Of a DNA stretch of 64,000 nucleotides, positions 48,271 to 57,220 are shown in pieces; positions within the stretch are counted from its first letter, which is position 1, and the number at the start of each line of letters is the position of its first letter. The DNA comes from an uncultured Oscillospiraceae bacterium. Lineage in GTDB: Bacteria > Bacillota > Clostridia > Oscillospirales > Oscillospiraceae. The stretch lies in NCBI GenBank assembly GCA_902478785.1, contig CABSMJ010000010.1, positions 1 to 64,000 of the forward strand, written 5' to 3'. The notes below the pieces were generated by a model. The model was not told the DNA's origin. It searched no databases and saw only the letters and a list, made by a program, of their open reading frames with translations. The position numbers were made by a program, and so were the translations under genes.

Positions 48271-48414
48271 ATCGTCCTCTTTTCCTGCCGCAAAAGTCCA
48301 CGCGGGAAAGCCCGCGGCATGGCTTTGGACTCCATCGATTGAAAATAGGATGAAATATGTTACAATGAGAAACATGACACCTTAGATACGGAAATGGAAT
48401 ACAAGGGGTGCAAG

Positions 48415-48798
48415 ATGGAAGTTACGGCAGCGGTATTTGTAAAGGGAAATCAGGTCCTTTTGATGCGGAGAGCTCCAGGGCATAGCTCTGCCGGCGGCTG
48501 GGAGTATCCCGGTGGGAAGATCGAGCCCGGCGAAACAGGAGAGCAGTGTCTACATTGGGAGTTATCTGAGGAGCTCTGCATCGACGCGGAAATTGGCCCC
48601 AAGTTGGCGGAGAGCACATTTGCAGCCGATACAAAGATCATCCATCTCTACGCCTATCAAGTGAATCGGTATCAAGGGCAGATTCAGCTCACAGTTCACG
48701 ATCAAATGGAGTGGGTGCCCCTATCCAACCTACTGGCCCACGAACAGCTCCCTGCGGATTACCTCATTTCTAAGCGGCTACTGGAGGTGCTGCAATAA
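48415..48798 (+). CDS. NUDIX hydrolase, MutT/8-oxo-dGTPase type
   Basis: A 127-residue pyrophosphohydrolase of the group that cleans oxidised nucleotides. The NUDIX box reads GKIEPGETGEQCLHWELSEEL, split here only for length. Its Glu residues are present, but the first Arg of the REUxEE core is Trp. AAVFVKGNQVLLMRRAPG and MEWVPLSNLL fit MutT. ATG 48415 has AAGGGG upstream; ATG 48394 does not. Confidence 0.82.
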   Translation: MEVTAAVFVKGNQVLLMRRAPGHSSAGGWEYPGGKIEPGETGEQCLHWELSEELCIDAEIGPKLAESTFAADTKIIHLYAYQVNRYQGQIQLTVHDQMEWVPLSNLLAHEQLPADYLISKRLLEVLQ

Positions 48799-48986
48799 GT
48801 TTTCAGTCACTCTTTACAGCCGGCGCCGTTTTGCGATTTGGCGGGAAGGCAAGACTTAGAGCGCCATCCTATAACTGCGAAAAGCGGCCCAAATGTTGTA
48901 ATGAGGGAGGGGAGGCTCGTGTTGCTCCAATCACAGCGTTGTAGTTTTTGCTGCTTCACTGGACACTTTTAAGCTGGTTGGCACAA

Positions 48987-50652
48987 ATGAAGGCCAGTGA
49001 GAGCGCACACAAGCGCGTGCTCCACGAGGCCCAGGTGGTTGCATGGAGGGATTGCTATGAGGTCCTCACTCACAGCCTTCCGGCAGTTCAAAGGGCACAT
49101 CTTGAGCTGGCCATTCTATTCGAGTACGAGCTGCCCTATGAGGCCGGCCGACGTCCAGATGTGATTCTTCTGAGCCAGGAGTATGTGGTGATCTTAGAGT
49201 TCAAAAGGAAGCGAACCATCCTGCGGGCGGATGTAAACCAGGCAGCAGCCTATGCCCGCGACATTCGGGAGTACCACTTGGCATCGAGAGAGCGCAAAGT
49301 ACTCCCCTTTCTGGTGGTCACGCAGATGCACCGTACCACCCAGCGATGCGGAAACGTTATCGCCTGCTCCGGAGATTGTTTGGAAGAGGCTTTGCTCTCT
49401 GCCCTTGCGCATGAGACGCCCCGTGTGATGTTGCTGCCTGGATGGGTTCTAAGTATGAGCCTCTCCCCACAATTGTAGATGCCGCGCGGATGATTATGCG
49501 CCATGAAGCCCTGCCAACAATTCGCACCGCGGACAGCGCCGGAATACCGGAGGCGTTGCAGTGCTTAAACGGGATTGCAGCCTATGCCCGAGAAAACGGC
49601 AAGCACATGCTGGCCCTCGTCACCGGAGTTCCGGGAGCAGGAAAGACCTACTTGGGCCTGCAATATGTATACGCAGCCTGTGAATCGGCTCAAGAGGTCC
49701 ACTCGGTCTACCTATCTGGAAATGGTCCTCTGGTGAAGGTCCTCTCCTCTGCATTGGGAAGCAGTGTTTTTATCAAAGATCTTCACAAGCAGATCGACGA
49801 ATTCGTTCGTTATCAAGCGCAAGATTTCCACCAGAATATCATAGTTTTTGACGAAGGACAGCGGGCCTGGAATCAGGAACAAATGGCGGGAGCCGCTGTT
49901 CAAAAGCAGAATTGATGATCCATCTTACAGCGGAGCGCCTGGCCTGGTGCGTCCTTTTAGTGCTGGTGGGCGAGGGACAGGAAATTTATAAGGGGGAGTC
50001 TGCCGGTATGGACCAGTGGGTGTCCGCCCTAGCCCGTGCCCACCCCGGCTGGGAGGTGGTTGCCCTCTCCAAGCTGGCGGAGGATTTTTCCCACTGTCCC
50101 TCCCTTTGTCGTTTCCACGCCCGGGACCAGTTGGACCTCAATGTCTCTCTGCGGAATCACTTGGCACAGGATGCAAGCACCTTTATGAACCTTCTGATCG
50201 CCGGTGAGATTGACCAAGCCAAGGCTCTTTCGCCATCTCTAAAGGCCGCAGGCTATACCATGCTGGTAACACGGGATTTAGATGCAGCGCAGGAGTATTG
50301 TAAGACACGCTATGAGGGACAGCTGTCTAAGCGATATGGGATGGTCGTCTCCTCAAAGGCCAATTCCAGTCTTATGCAGCGCTACGGCGTAGACAATCGT
50401 TATGCCGCTACAAGCATCCGAAATGTGGATATTGCCGCCTGGTATAATGATCCACCTCAGAGTTCCAAATCCTGTTGCAGCTTTCATCAGGTGGTGATTG
50501 AATTTAGCTGCCAAGGGTTGGAGCTGGATCTTCCGATTCTCTGCTGGGGACCTGATATGACCTGGAACGGCCGGGGCTGGAACCGCTATCGCCCCAATCA
50601 GCCCGCAGCAAGTGATGACAACCGCCCTGAGGTGGGAATGGAGGCATTGTAA
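48987..50652 (+). pseudogene. DUF2075 P-loop ATPase with nuclease-like N terminus, broken
   Basis: The pieces read as one gene in three frames. Frame 1 (48987-49450) has a PD-(D/E)XK-like AGRRPDVILL and VILEFKRKR. Frame 2 (about 49455-49885) carries the Walker A region VTGVPGAGKTYLGLQ, LSGNGPLVKVL and FDEGQRAW. Frame 3 (about 49890-50652) has VGEGQEIYKGE, TRDL, and GLELDLPILCWG. Single-base deletions near 49453 and in the G run at 49888-49890 would explain both jumps. The end lacks the LLTRGR-type motif of the family. The role of the intact family is unsettled (helicase-like). Confidence 0.8.
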
Positions 50653-50718
50653 CGCCAGTGCAGCCCCCACGGGCAGCCTATTCCAGATACCGTGTGAGAA
50701 CGATGGGAGGGAATCGAT

Positions 50719-51576
50719 TTGCACAAATACACCTGGGATGAATACTACGAAAAAATCTGCGACTGGTCCACCAGCACGCAGATCAAGCACATCTCTGATC
50801 TGACGTCCTACGGTCCCCCCGATGAGATTACAGAGGTGGCGTCGGACTTCTTTGATGAGAAAGCGGCCAGCCGACTCGTCAAAAAGGCGCTGGATGCCGG
50901 CGCGCATTTTACCGCGGACAATTTGTCGGATCTGAGTGACAGCATCAACCGGGAGACTCTGTGCCGCGTTGTCAGGTCTGTGACGGGTCCTCTTACTCCT
51001 CAGCAGCTCCAGGACCTTGCCTGCTGTCTGGACGAGGAGCCACTTCAAATTCTTCTGCGGAACAACGTCCAGTGCGCATATCCTCCCGACACGGTTATGG
51101 CCGTGGCGGATGACGTGGATGAGGAGGCCCTTCGTCAGCTGGTCCTGCACGCGGACGGCTGCTTTTCCGCAGAGCAGCTGGCGACGCTGAGGGATGATGA
51201 TCTGGACGGCAAGACCCTGGAGGTCCTAGTGAAAAAGGCACTGGCCCAGGGCATCCGATTTCCGGCCGGAGAGATGGAGGCGTGGTCCTATGCAGAGCTG
51301 TCGAAGCAGACCTTGGAAAAAATGGCGCTGTCCGCCTCAGGAACCTACACCGAGGATCAGATTGCGTCTCTCTATCCCCAGCTGCCGGAGAGCGTATGCA
51401 AAAAGATCTTCCAGAAGTACCACCCTCCGGCATATGACGGGGCATTCGATGATGATGCAGAGGTCCCGGAAGCGCCTCCCCGCAAGCCGGGCCTTCTGAG
51501 CGCCCTGCTCTCGTTTTGGGCGGGAGCGAAACTCTCATCCACCCTGCGGGACAAAAAGGACCACTTTCGGGACTGA
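50719..51576 (+). CDS. Helical-repeat protein of unknown function, TTG start
   Basis: A 285-residue acidic protein. From about residue 60 to 235 it shows six degenerate repeats of 26-33 residues, most opening with a Phe/Tyr/Leu-Thr/Ser pair, then Gln-Leu, Leu and Asp-x-x-x-Leu, as in LTPQQLQDLACCLDEEPLQ and FSAEQLATLRDDDLDGKTLE. This predicts stacked helical hairpins, a protein-binding scaffold. The start is TTG 50719 with GGGAGG eight bases upstream. I do not recognise a family. It follows the DUF2075 remnant by 66 bases. Confidence 0.65.
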   Translation: MHKYTWDEYYEKICDWSTSTQIKHISDLTSYGPPDEITEVASDFFDEKAASRLVKKALDAGAHFTADNLSDLSDSINRETLCRVVRSVTGPLTPQQLQDLACCLDEEPLQILLRNNVQCAYPPDTVMAVADDVDEEALRQLVLHADGCFSAEQLATLRDDDLDGKTLEVLVKKALAQGIRFPAGEMEAWSYAELSKQTLEKMALSASGTYTEDQIASLYPQLPESVCKKIFQKYHPPAYDGAFDDDAEVPEAPPRKPGLLSALLSFWAGAKLSSTLRDKKDHFRD

Positions 51577-51674
51577 TTGGGGACCAGACCAACTGTCCGC
51601 CCCATTCTGGCGATCGGTACGACAGGGGAAAAAGGGTATCAACCAGGCCGCGGTCAACGACCGGATAAGCGCAG

Positions 51675-51718
51675 CTAGGGCAGGCTTTCCACGTGGAAAG
51701 CCTGCCCTAGCCTTTGTT
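51675..51718. terminator. 36-base perfect palindrome with T-rich flank
   Basis: The arm CTAGGGCAGGCTTTCCAC (51675-51692) is followed directly by its exact reverse complement (51693-51710), then CCTTTGTTTTTC. It probably ends the repeat-protein transcript, and may also end the minus-strand AKR remnant. Confidence 0.7.
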
Positions 51719-51742
51719 TTTCAGACAGGATATATATCGGTC

Positions 51743-52176
51743 TTACACCTTCTGGCTGCCCACGGACCAGACGTGGTCCGCCTTTGCCGCTGCTGCCGTA
51801 TTCTGGGCCATGACGCCCACCAGGGGATGGGGCGTGTAAAGCTCCTCCACATAAGCACACTCCTCCGCCGTCAGAATGAGGTCCACCGCCTTGGCGGCGC
51901 CCTCCATGTGGTGGAGCTTGCTGGTCCCCACCATCTCCCCCCATTTGGCAAAGTCTCGCAGGGCCCGGCCCAGATACTGTCGGCTGGTGCCACGCTGGTA
52001 GGCGATGGCGGTGTCAAAGAAATCGCCCCCCAGCTCCAGTCCCCGCTGGATGATCTCCCGGGAGTGGCCTCGTCGATGGTCCAATGCTGACCGTTTCGGG
52101 CGTCTCCAAACCCCATGCACCCCGTGCAAATGCGGAAAACCGTGAGATCGGAATTGCCCAGCTGGGTGTTCTACAT
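51743..52176 (-). pseudogene. Aldo/keto reductase remnant
   Basis: The start ATG overlaps the flavodoxin stop (TGATG at 52174-52178), but the next codon is TAG. After it LGNSDLTVFRICTGCMGFGD follows, a typical AKR start. A one-base deletion near 52065-52072 shifts the frame into SREIIQRGLELGGDFFDTAI and AYQRGTSRQYLGRALRDFA. The frame then jumps to GTSKLHHMEG, CAYVEELYTPHPLVGVMAQN and WSVGSQKV, the AKR C terminus. About 200 residues, including most of the barrel and the active-site Lys/His region, are missing. It was once coupled to the flavodoxin. Confidence 0.82.
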
Positions 52177-52652
52177 CACAGCTTCAGCCCTTCTACCCAC
52201 TTCTTCAGCTCCGCCTCACTGGGCCGGCCATTGAGCATCCGGCCGTCCACAATTTTGGCGCAGGGGGCACTGCCCTGCAGGTCGGATGCCGCCCGGCCCA
52301 GTCCACTGCCGCCGGAGGTGGCAAAGAGCACGATGGTCTTGCCGGAGAAGTCATAGGCCTCCAGAAAGCTATTGACGATGGTGGGAGCTGTGTACCACCA
52401 GATAGGAAAGCCCAGAAAGACCACATTGTGACCGTCCACTGGAGCGTTGGCGTCAGCCAGCGCCGGGCGGAAACGCTTGTCGTTCATCTCCACGCTGCTG
52501 CGGGAGCGCTTATCCATCCAGTTGAGATCTGCGCTGGTATAGGGAACGGCGGGCTTGATCTCATAGAGATCCGCACCGGCGGCCTCTGCCAGTGCCTGTG
52601 CCGCCTTTGCAGTGGTGCCAGTGGCGGAAAAATAAGCGACCAATGCGCTCAT
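52176..52652 (-). CDS. Flavodoxin
   Basis: A 158-residue electron-transfer flavoprotein of the flavodoxin_4 type. The FMN phosphate loop is YFSATGTTAKAA near residue 7, with GFPIWWYTAPTIV near 82 and FATSGGSGLG near 110 as the FMN isoalloxazine loops. It has an AAGGAGG site. It is divergent from the LysR gene at 52809, which probably controls it, and was followed by an AKR gene now decayed. Confidence 0.88.
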   Translation of the reverse strand: MSALVAYFSATGTTAKAAQALAEAAGADLYEIKPAVPYTSADLNWMDKRSRSSVEMNDKRFRPALADANAPVDGHNVVFLGFPIWWYTAPTIVNSFLEAYDFSGKTIVLFATSGGSGLGRAASDLQGSAPCAKIVDGRMLNGRPSEAELKKWVEGLKL

Positions 52653-52734
52653 AAAATAACCTCCTTGTGTTGTGTTTTGCCTTTATTGTAGAGCCACCTT
52701 TCAAAAATGTAAAATGCTCATTTTCTATTTGCAA

Positions 52735-52758
52735 ATATTCTTTACAGGCATTTTTATC
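52735..52758. promoter_or_regulatory. Candidate LysR operator shared with the 57 kb locus
   Basis: ATTCTTTACAGGCATTTTTA lies between the divergent flavodoxin and LysR genes. A close match, ATTCTTTATAGGTATTTGTT, lies at 57223 between the other LysR gene and its divergent operon, and a partial match follows this LysR at 53664. Confidence 0.5.
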
Positions 52759-52808
52759 TTGCGAGACGGATGCGGGCATGGTAGGATGAAGAAAAAGGAG
52801 GCAGGCAT

Positions 52809-53672
52809 ATGGAACTTCGGGTTCTGCGATATTTCCTGGCGGTGGCCCGGGAGGAGAACATCACCAAGGCTGCGGCCCTGCTGCATCTGACCCAGCCAAC
52901 CCTCTCCCGACAGCTGATGCAGCTGGAGGAAGAGTTGGGGGTTCAGCTGTTTCATCGCAGCCGCTATCACATCGTCCTGACAGATGAGGGGATGCTCCTG
53001 CGCCGCAGGGCCCAGGAATTGGTGGATTTGGCGGATAAAACAGCCCGGGAATTTTCCTCCCGAGAGACGGCGCTTATGGGCGAAATCGCCATCGGCGCGG
53101 GAGAGACCCGGAGCATGACCTTCCTCTCTCAGGCCATTGTCACCTTCCGGGAGCGCTATCCAAAGGTGACCTTCCGCATCTTCAGCGCCAACGCAGATGA
53201 TGTGAAGGAGCGATTGGATATGGGGCTTTTGGACATGGGACTTTTAACGGAGCCTGTGGATGTGGGGAAATATGCCTTTTGCCGGATGAAGGAGAAAGAC
53301 CGTTGGGGCGTACTGGTGCGGGCGGATGCTCCGTTGGCCGCACTGGATGCAGTCACACCTCAGGATCTGGAGACGGTCCCCCTATTGGTCAGCGGCCGGG
53401 AAACCGTTCAGCAGGAGCTGGCCAGCTGGTTTGGGGATCGTTGGGAAACATTGCAGATTGCGGCCACCTTTAACCTGATTTTGAACGCAGCCAACATGGT
53501 GCGCTGTGGTGTCGGGATTGCGCTTTGCTTTGACTTAAACATGGCCTTTGACGATCTGCGCTTTCTCCCGCTTTCCCCCAAAATGGAAACAGGGACGGTA
53601 CTGGTCTGGAAAAAAGATCAGGCACTGACCCCGGCGGTAGAGGCCTTTCATCAGCACATTAAAAATGTTTAA
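52809..53672 (+). CDS. LysR-family regulator
   Basis: A 287-residue regulator. The N-terminal HTH is MELRVLRYFLAVAREENITK and LTQPTLSRQLMQLEEELGV. The C-terminal effector domain has the two-lobe substrate-binding pattern (IAIGAGETRSMTFLSQAI, LVSGRETVQQEL). It is divergent from the flavodoxin, so autoregulation and control of flavodoxin are likely. Its DNA-binding helices match those of the LysR at 56261. Confidence 0.9.
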   Translation: MELRVLRYFLAVAREENITKAAALLHLTQPTLSRQLMQLEEELGVQLFHRSRYHIVLTDEGMLLRRRAQELVDLADKTAREFSSRETALMGEIAIGAGETRSMTFLSQAIVTFRERYPKVTFRIFSANADDVKERLDMGLLDMGLLTEPVDVGKYAFCRMKEKDRWGVLVRADAPLAALDAVTPQDLETVPLLVSGRETVQQELASWFGDRWETLQIAATFNLILNAANMVRCGVGIALCFDLNMAFDDLRFLPLSPKMETGTVLVWKKDQALTPAVEAFHQHIKNV

Positions 53673-53686
53673 TAGGCATTTTTATC
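53664..53686. repeat. Third copy of the LysR-box-like sequence
   Basis: TTTAATAGGCATTTTTATC overlaps the LysR stop and resembles the 52741 motif. It may be a remnant promoter of a lost gene; the 255 bases to 53928 hold no other support except a terminator. Confidence 0.35.
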
Positions 53687-53893
53687 AAGAGAAAGCAGGC
53701 ATTAGACATAGCAGAAGAACTGTTTTAGAATGTGGGTGTCCAGAGACGGGCACCCAAAGCAGCTTCCCGTCCTCTCAGGAAAGCCCATCTGAAAGCGAGA
53801 GCCCTGTCTCCTCAGCGGCTGGCGAAGCGCAGACCTTCCCGGGACCTTCGGCGGCATAGATTGAATCGTTTTTCATCGACGCATCGCAATCAT

Positions 53894-53927
53894 AAGGGGG
53901 AAGGCGCTAATAGCGCCTTCCCCCTTC
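53894..53927. terminator. Bidirectional terminator
   Basis: AAGGGGGAAGGCGCT and AGCGCCTTCCCCCTT enclose three to four bases. It ends the minus-strand Rrf2 gene and any plus-strand readthrough. Confidence 0.8.
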
Positions 53928-53928
53928 T

Positions 53929-54381
53929 CTATTGCTCCTGGGATGGGTCCTCCGCCAGGCGCCGGTGGAACTCCTTCAGCATGGACGCCAGGGTGATTCC
54001 CTCCATGGTCTCCCGGATGGCGTCCTCAATCTGATGATAGGGCCCCGCCAACACCCTTTGGATATTCCGGGCCACGGGACAGGGCCTGTGCGCACAGGGA
54101 TGGATGCCGATGAGGCAGGTGATCCCCTCCGGCTCCAAAGCACTGTAAATCTGGTACAGGGTGATCTGCTCCGGTGCCCGGCACAGCTCCGCGCCGCCGG
54201 TTCCCCGGTGCACAGTGATGAGCCCCGCCTTCTTCAACGCGCTGAGGACGTTCCGAATCACCACCGGGTTGACGCCGGTGCTCTGGGCCAGCAGATTGCT
54301 GGTCACCTTGGCCCTTCCCCTGGCCTCATGGATAAATATTAGGCAGTGAACAGCCACGGAGCATTTCATACTCAACTGCAT
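53929..54381 (-). CDS. Rrf2-family regulator
   Basis: A 150-residue winged-helix regulator (VTSNLLAQSTGVNPVVIRNVLSAL near residue 27). The central segment CLIGIHPCAHRPCPVARNI holds three cysteines (C91, C98, C103 by rough count). Some Rrf2 proteins hold an Fe-S cluster on such a trio and sense nitric oxide, iron or redox state; others in this YwnA-like group are metal-free. It is divergent from the EFR1 ferredoxin and may control it. ATG 54381 has an AAGGAAG site. Confidence 0.83.
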   Translation of the reverse strand: MQLSMKCSVAVHCLIFIHEARGRAKVTSNLLAQSTGVNPVVIRNVLSALKKAGLITVHRGTGGAELCRAPEQITLYQIYSALEPEGITCLIGIHPCAHRPCPVARNIQRVLAGPYHQIEDAIRETMEGITLASMLKEFHRRLAEDPSQEQ

Positions 54382-54589
54382 GGATACACTTCCTTTCCAT
54401 AGGGTATGGCGCAAGGTGTAATTCTTGACATTACAACTAGCTGATGGTAAACTATGTCATATGTAATATGAAAACTTACAACGCCATTGTACAACGCTTT
54501 TTCTCCAAAGGCAAGTATCATCAGCAGCTTACAGGTCGAAACAAGTGCGGAAAAGCGATGCTAAAAATTTCGTGAGGAGATATGCCGAT

Positions 54590-55351
54590 ATGAAACTCTA
54601 TGAGATCACCTTCAGCCCCACCGGCGGCACTCAGAAGGCCGCCGACCTGCTGACAGAGACCCTGGGCGGGAAAGCCGTCGCGGTGGATCTGACGGACAGC
54701 ACCGTCGACCGCTCTGCCCTGGCCCTCACTTCCGAGGACGTGGCGGTCATCGCCGTGCCCTCCTACGGCGGCCGGGTGCCTGCCACAGCCGTGCAGCGCT
54801 TGCGCGCCGTGCAGGGCGGCAATGCCCGGGCAGTGCTCCTGTGCGTGTATGGCAACCGGGCCTACGAGGACACCCTGGTGGAATTGGAGGACACCGCCAG
54901 GAAGGCGGGCTTCCGGGTGGTGGCTGCCGCTGCGGCCATTGCGGAGCACTCCATCGCCCACCGTTATGCCGCTGGTCGACCCGACGCCGAGGACGCCAAA
55001 CAGCTCTGGGAATTTGCCGCAAAAATCCGGGAGAAGCTGTCCGCCGGAGAGGATGGCACACCTCAAATCCCTGGAAATCGGCCCTATAAAAAGGCCGGCG
55101 GCGCGGGATTGGTGCCCAAGTCCACCAAGGGCTGCACCAGCTGCGGTCTCTGCGCCAAAAAGTGCCCGGTCCAGGCCATTGACCCCAGTGACCCCAGGCG
55201 CACCGACAAGAGCAAGTGCATCTTCTGTATGCGGTGCGTGTCCATCTGCCCCCAGTCAGCCCGGAAGGTCAGTCCCCTACTGCTGGCGGCAGTGAATATG
55301 GCGCTGAAAAAGAGCTGTTCCGACCGGAAAGAGGGCGAGCTGTACCTCTGA
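54590..55351 (+). CDS. EFR1-family ferredoxin-flavodoxin
   Basis: A 253-residue fusion. The N-terminal 155 residues form a flavodoxin-like domain (ITFSPTGGTQKAADLL near residue 5, VPSYGGRVPATAV). The C-terminal part has two 4Fe-4S motifs, CTSCGLCAKKCP and CIFCMRCVSICP. Such EFR1 proteins carry electrons between ferredoxin-level donors and flavin or nitrogen pathways in anaerobes. ATG 54590 has GAGGAGA ten bases upstream. The Rrf2 gene is divergent. Confidence 0.88.
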   Translation: MKLYEITFSPTGGTQKAADLLTETLGGKAVAVDLTDSTVDRSALALTSEDVAVIAVPSYGGRVPATAVQRLRAVQGGNARAVLLCVYGNRAYEDTLVELEDTARKAGFRVVAAAAAIAEHSIAHRYAAGRPDAEDAKQLWEFAAKIREKLSAGEDGTPQIPGNRPYKKAGGAGLVPKSTKGCTSCGLCAKKCPVQAIDPSDPRRTDKSKCIFCMRCVSICPQSARKVSPLLLAAVNMALKKSCSDRKEGELYL

Positions 55352-55359
55352 GCAAAGGG

Positions 55360-55394
55360 AAAGGAGCCGGAGACCTGTGGTCTCCGGCTCCTTT
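55360..55394. terminator. Bidirectional terminator
   Basis: AAAGGAGCCGGAGACC pairs with GGTCTCCGGCTCCTTT across three bases. It lies between convergent EFR1 and glycosylase genes. Confidence 0.85.
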
Positions 55395-55411
55395 TATGTT
55401 CTAAAACGGCG

Positions 55412-56233
55412 TCAGGCCGTCTCTGCCTTGTGATTTTGGGCGTAATAGAAGAAATACTGCTGCATAATCCCGGCGGTGTCTCCGTACCGGTCAAAGGGAT
55501 TTTTCCCCTGGTACTCCTGTTGGATGATCTTCTTGATCCAGGTATCCACCGGAGCGCAGGCGGTCCGGCCATAGGCAAACAGGGCCACGCAGTTGGCTAC
55601 CTTCACCCCCACGCCCTTTATCCCCTCCAGGGCGGCGATCAGCTCGTTGTCGGGGAGGTCTGCGATCCCGGCAAGGTCCAGGCGGCCTGACAGGACCTGC
55701 TCCACCGCGTCGCACAGGTAGGGCGCCCGGTATCCGGCCTTGCAGGCGATGTAGTCCTCCAGGCACACATTTTCCATCTGCCGGGCCGTGGGAAAGGTGT
55801 GGAGTATTTCGGTGGGCGTTTTGAGCTCGGTGCCGTACCGGGCGCTGAGCAGTTCCACCACGGCGCGGATGGCCGGGATGCTCTTGCGCTGGGAGATGAT
55901 GAAGGTCACCAGCATCTCCCAGGGGTCCTGGCGCAGAATGCGGATGCCGGCCCCGGCCCGGGCGGCCAGGTCCAGGAAGGTGTCCTCCGTCGGAATGGCT
56001 CCGGAGAGGGCCCGGTAGTTCCGGCCCAGATCAAAATAGGGGCTCCAGATGTGCGCCCAAGTGTCCCGGCCGCAGCTCACCTGGTAGGTTTCCTCCCCGG
56101 TCTTTCGGATGTACAGCACCTGGTCTCCGGTAATAAAGCGGTAGGTACCTCCCGGCAGCGGAGCGACCCGGAAGCACTGGCCGCTGTCGGTGATCTTCTG
56201 CAAATCAAACAGGTCGGGAATATGGACTTCCAT
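55412..56233 (-). CDS. Ogg1-type 8-oxoguanine DNA glycosylase
   Basis: A 273-residue helix-hairpin-helix-GPD enzyme that removes oxidised guanine and nicks the strand. The N-terminal domain has DLQKITDSGQCFR. The HhH is LEGIKGVGVKVANCVALFAY with the catalytic lysine in VGVKVANC, and the aspartate in PVDTWIKK. It has the Ogg1 fold order and normal size. It fits with the redox genes around it. Confidence 0.87.
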   Translation of the reverse strand: MEVHIPDLFDLQKITDSGQCFRVAPLPGGTYRFITGDQVLYIRKTGEETYQVSCGRDTWAHIWSPYFDLGRNYRALSGAIPTEDTFLDLAARAGAGIRILRQDPWEMLVTFIISQRKSIPAIRAVVELLSARYGTELKTPTEILHTFPTARQMENVCLEDYIACKAGYRAPYLCDAVEQVLSGRLDLAGIADLPDNELIAALEGIKGVGVKVANCVALFAYGRTACAPVDTWIKKIIQQEYQGKNPFDRYGDTAGIMQQYFFYYAQNHKAETA

Positions 56234-56260
56234 GTGCTTCTCCTTTCCGGTATGAACCGC

Positions 56261-57157
56261 TCACGCCTCGTCCTCCTGGGACGGGGACAGATTTTCCCGG
56301 ATCCGCTCCAGGAAAAGCTCCATGGCCCTGGAGAAGATCTGAGACTTTTTCCACACCAGATACATCCCCAGCTCCAGTTTCGGTTTCAGGGGACGGAAGC
56401 AGAGGTTGCTGCCGGTGGTGTTCACCAGTTTGTCCAGCGTGAAGGCATAGCCCATCCCCTCGTCCACCATCAGCGAGGCGTTGTAGATCAGGTTATAGGT
56501 GGCCACGGTGTGGAGCTCCGTGGGCTCCTTTCTGAGCCAGCGGTACAATCCGCCCTTGTTGTCCACCTGCCGGGACAGGATCAGGGGCTTATCCCACAGG
56601 TCCTGAGGCGAGATGGCGGTCTTTTCCGCCAGAGGGCTGCTGCGCTGCATCAAAACGCCCCAGGTGTCCTTCATGGGCAGTTCCAGAAAGTTATACTTTG
56701 TTTTATCCATGTCGCCCAGGAGCACTCCGAAATCCAGCAGTCCCTTGTCCAGGCGTTCGCACACGTCCACAGCGTCTCCGCTGACGATATGGAAGCGGAT
56801 GCCCGGATGGCTCTCCTGGAGCTGATGGGCGGTTTTGGCGATTTGGCGCACCCCGTCGGTCTCCCCGGTGCCGATGTAGAGATCCCCGCTGACGGTCTCA
56901 TTGGACTGGGCGATCTCCTTTTCCGTCCGGCCCACCAGGTCCAAAATCTCCTCCGCCCGCTTCCGCAGCAGCAAGCCGTCCTCGGTAAGCGTGATCTTCC
57001 GGTTGCCCCGGATCATCAGCTGCTTGCCCAGCTCCTCCTCCAGCTCCCGCAGCTGCCGGGAGAGAGTGGGCTGGGTCAGATGCAGGGACTGGGCCGCCGC
57101 GGAGATATTCTGTTCCCTTGCCACTGCAAGGAAGTATTGCAGCACTCTCAATTCCAT
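56261..57157 (-). CDS. LysR-family regulator
   Basis: A 298-residue regulator with N-terminal MELRVLQYFLAVAREQNISA and LTQPTLSRQLRELEEELGK, almost the same DNA-reading region as the LysR at 52809. The effector domain has IGTGETDGVRQIAKTAHQL. ATG 57157 has GGAGG seven bases upstream; ATG 57178 is less likely. It is divergent from the acetyltransferase-led operon at 57301, which it probably controls. Confidence 0.9.
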   Translation of the reverse strand: MELRVLQYFLAVAREQNISAAAQSLHLTQPTLSRQLRELEEELGKQLMIRGNRKITLTEDGLLLRKRAEEILDLVGRTEKEIAQSNETVSGDLYIGTGETDGVRQIAKTAHQLQESHPGIRFHIVSGDAVDVCERLDKGLLDFGVLLGDMDKTKYNFLELPMKDTWGVLMQRSSPLAEKTAISPQDLWDKPLILSRQVDNKGGLYRWLRKEPTELHTVATYNLIYNASLMVDEGMGYAFTLDKLVNTTGSNLCFRPLKPKLELGMYLVWKKSQIFSRAMELFLERIRENLSPSQEDEA

Positions 57158-57220
57158 CCAAAGCACCTCCTGACCCATTCATTATAGCCCAGGCCAGACA
57201 TAGTTTTCAAGCATGGATAG

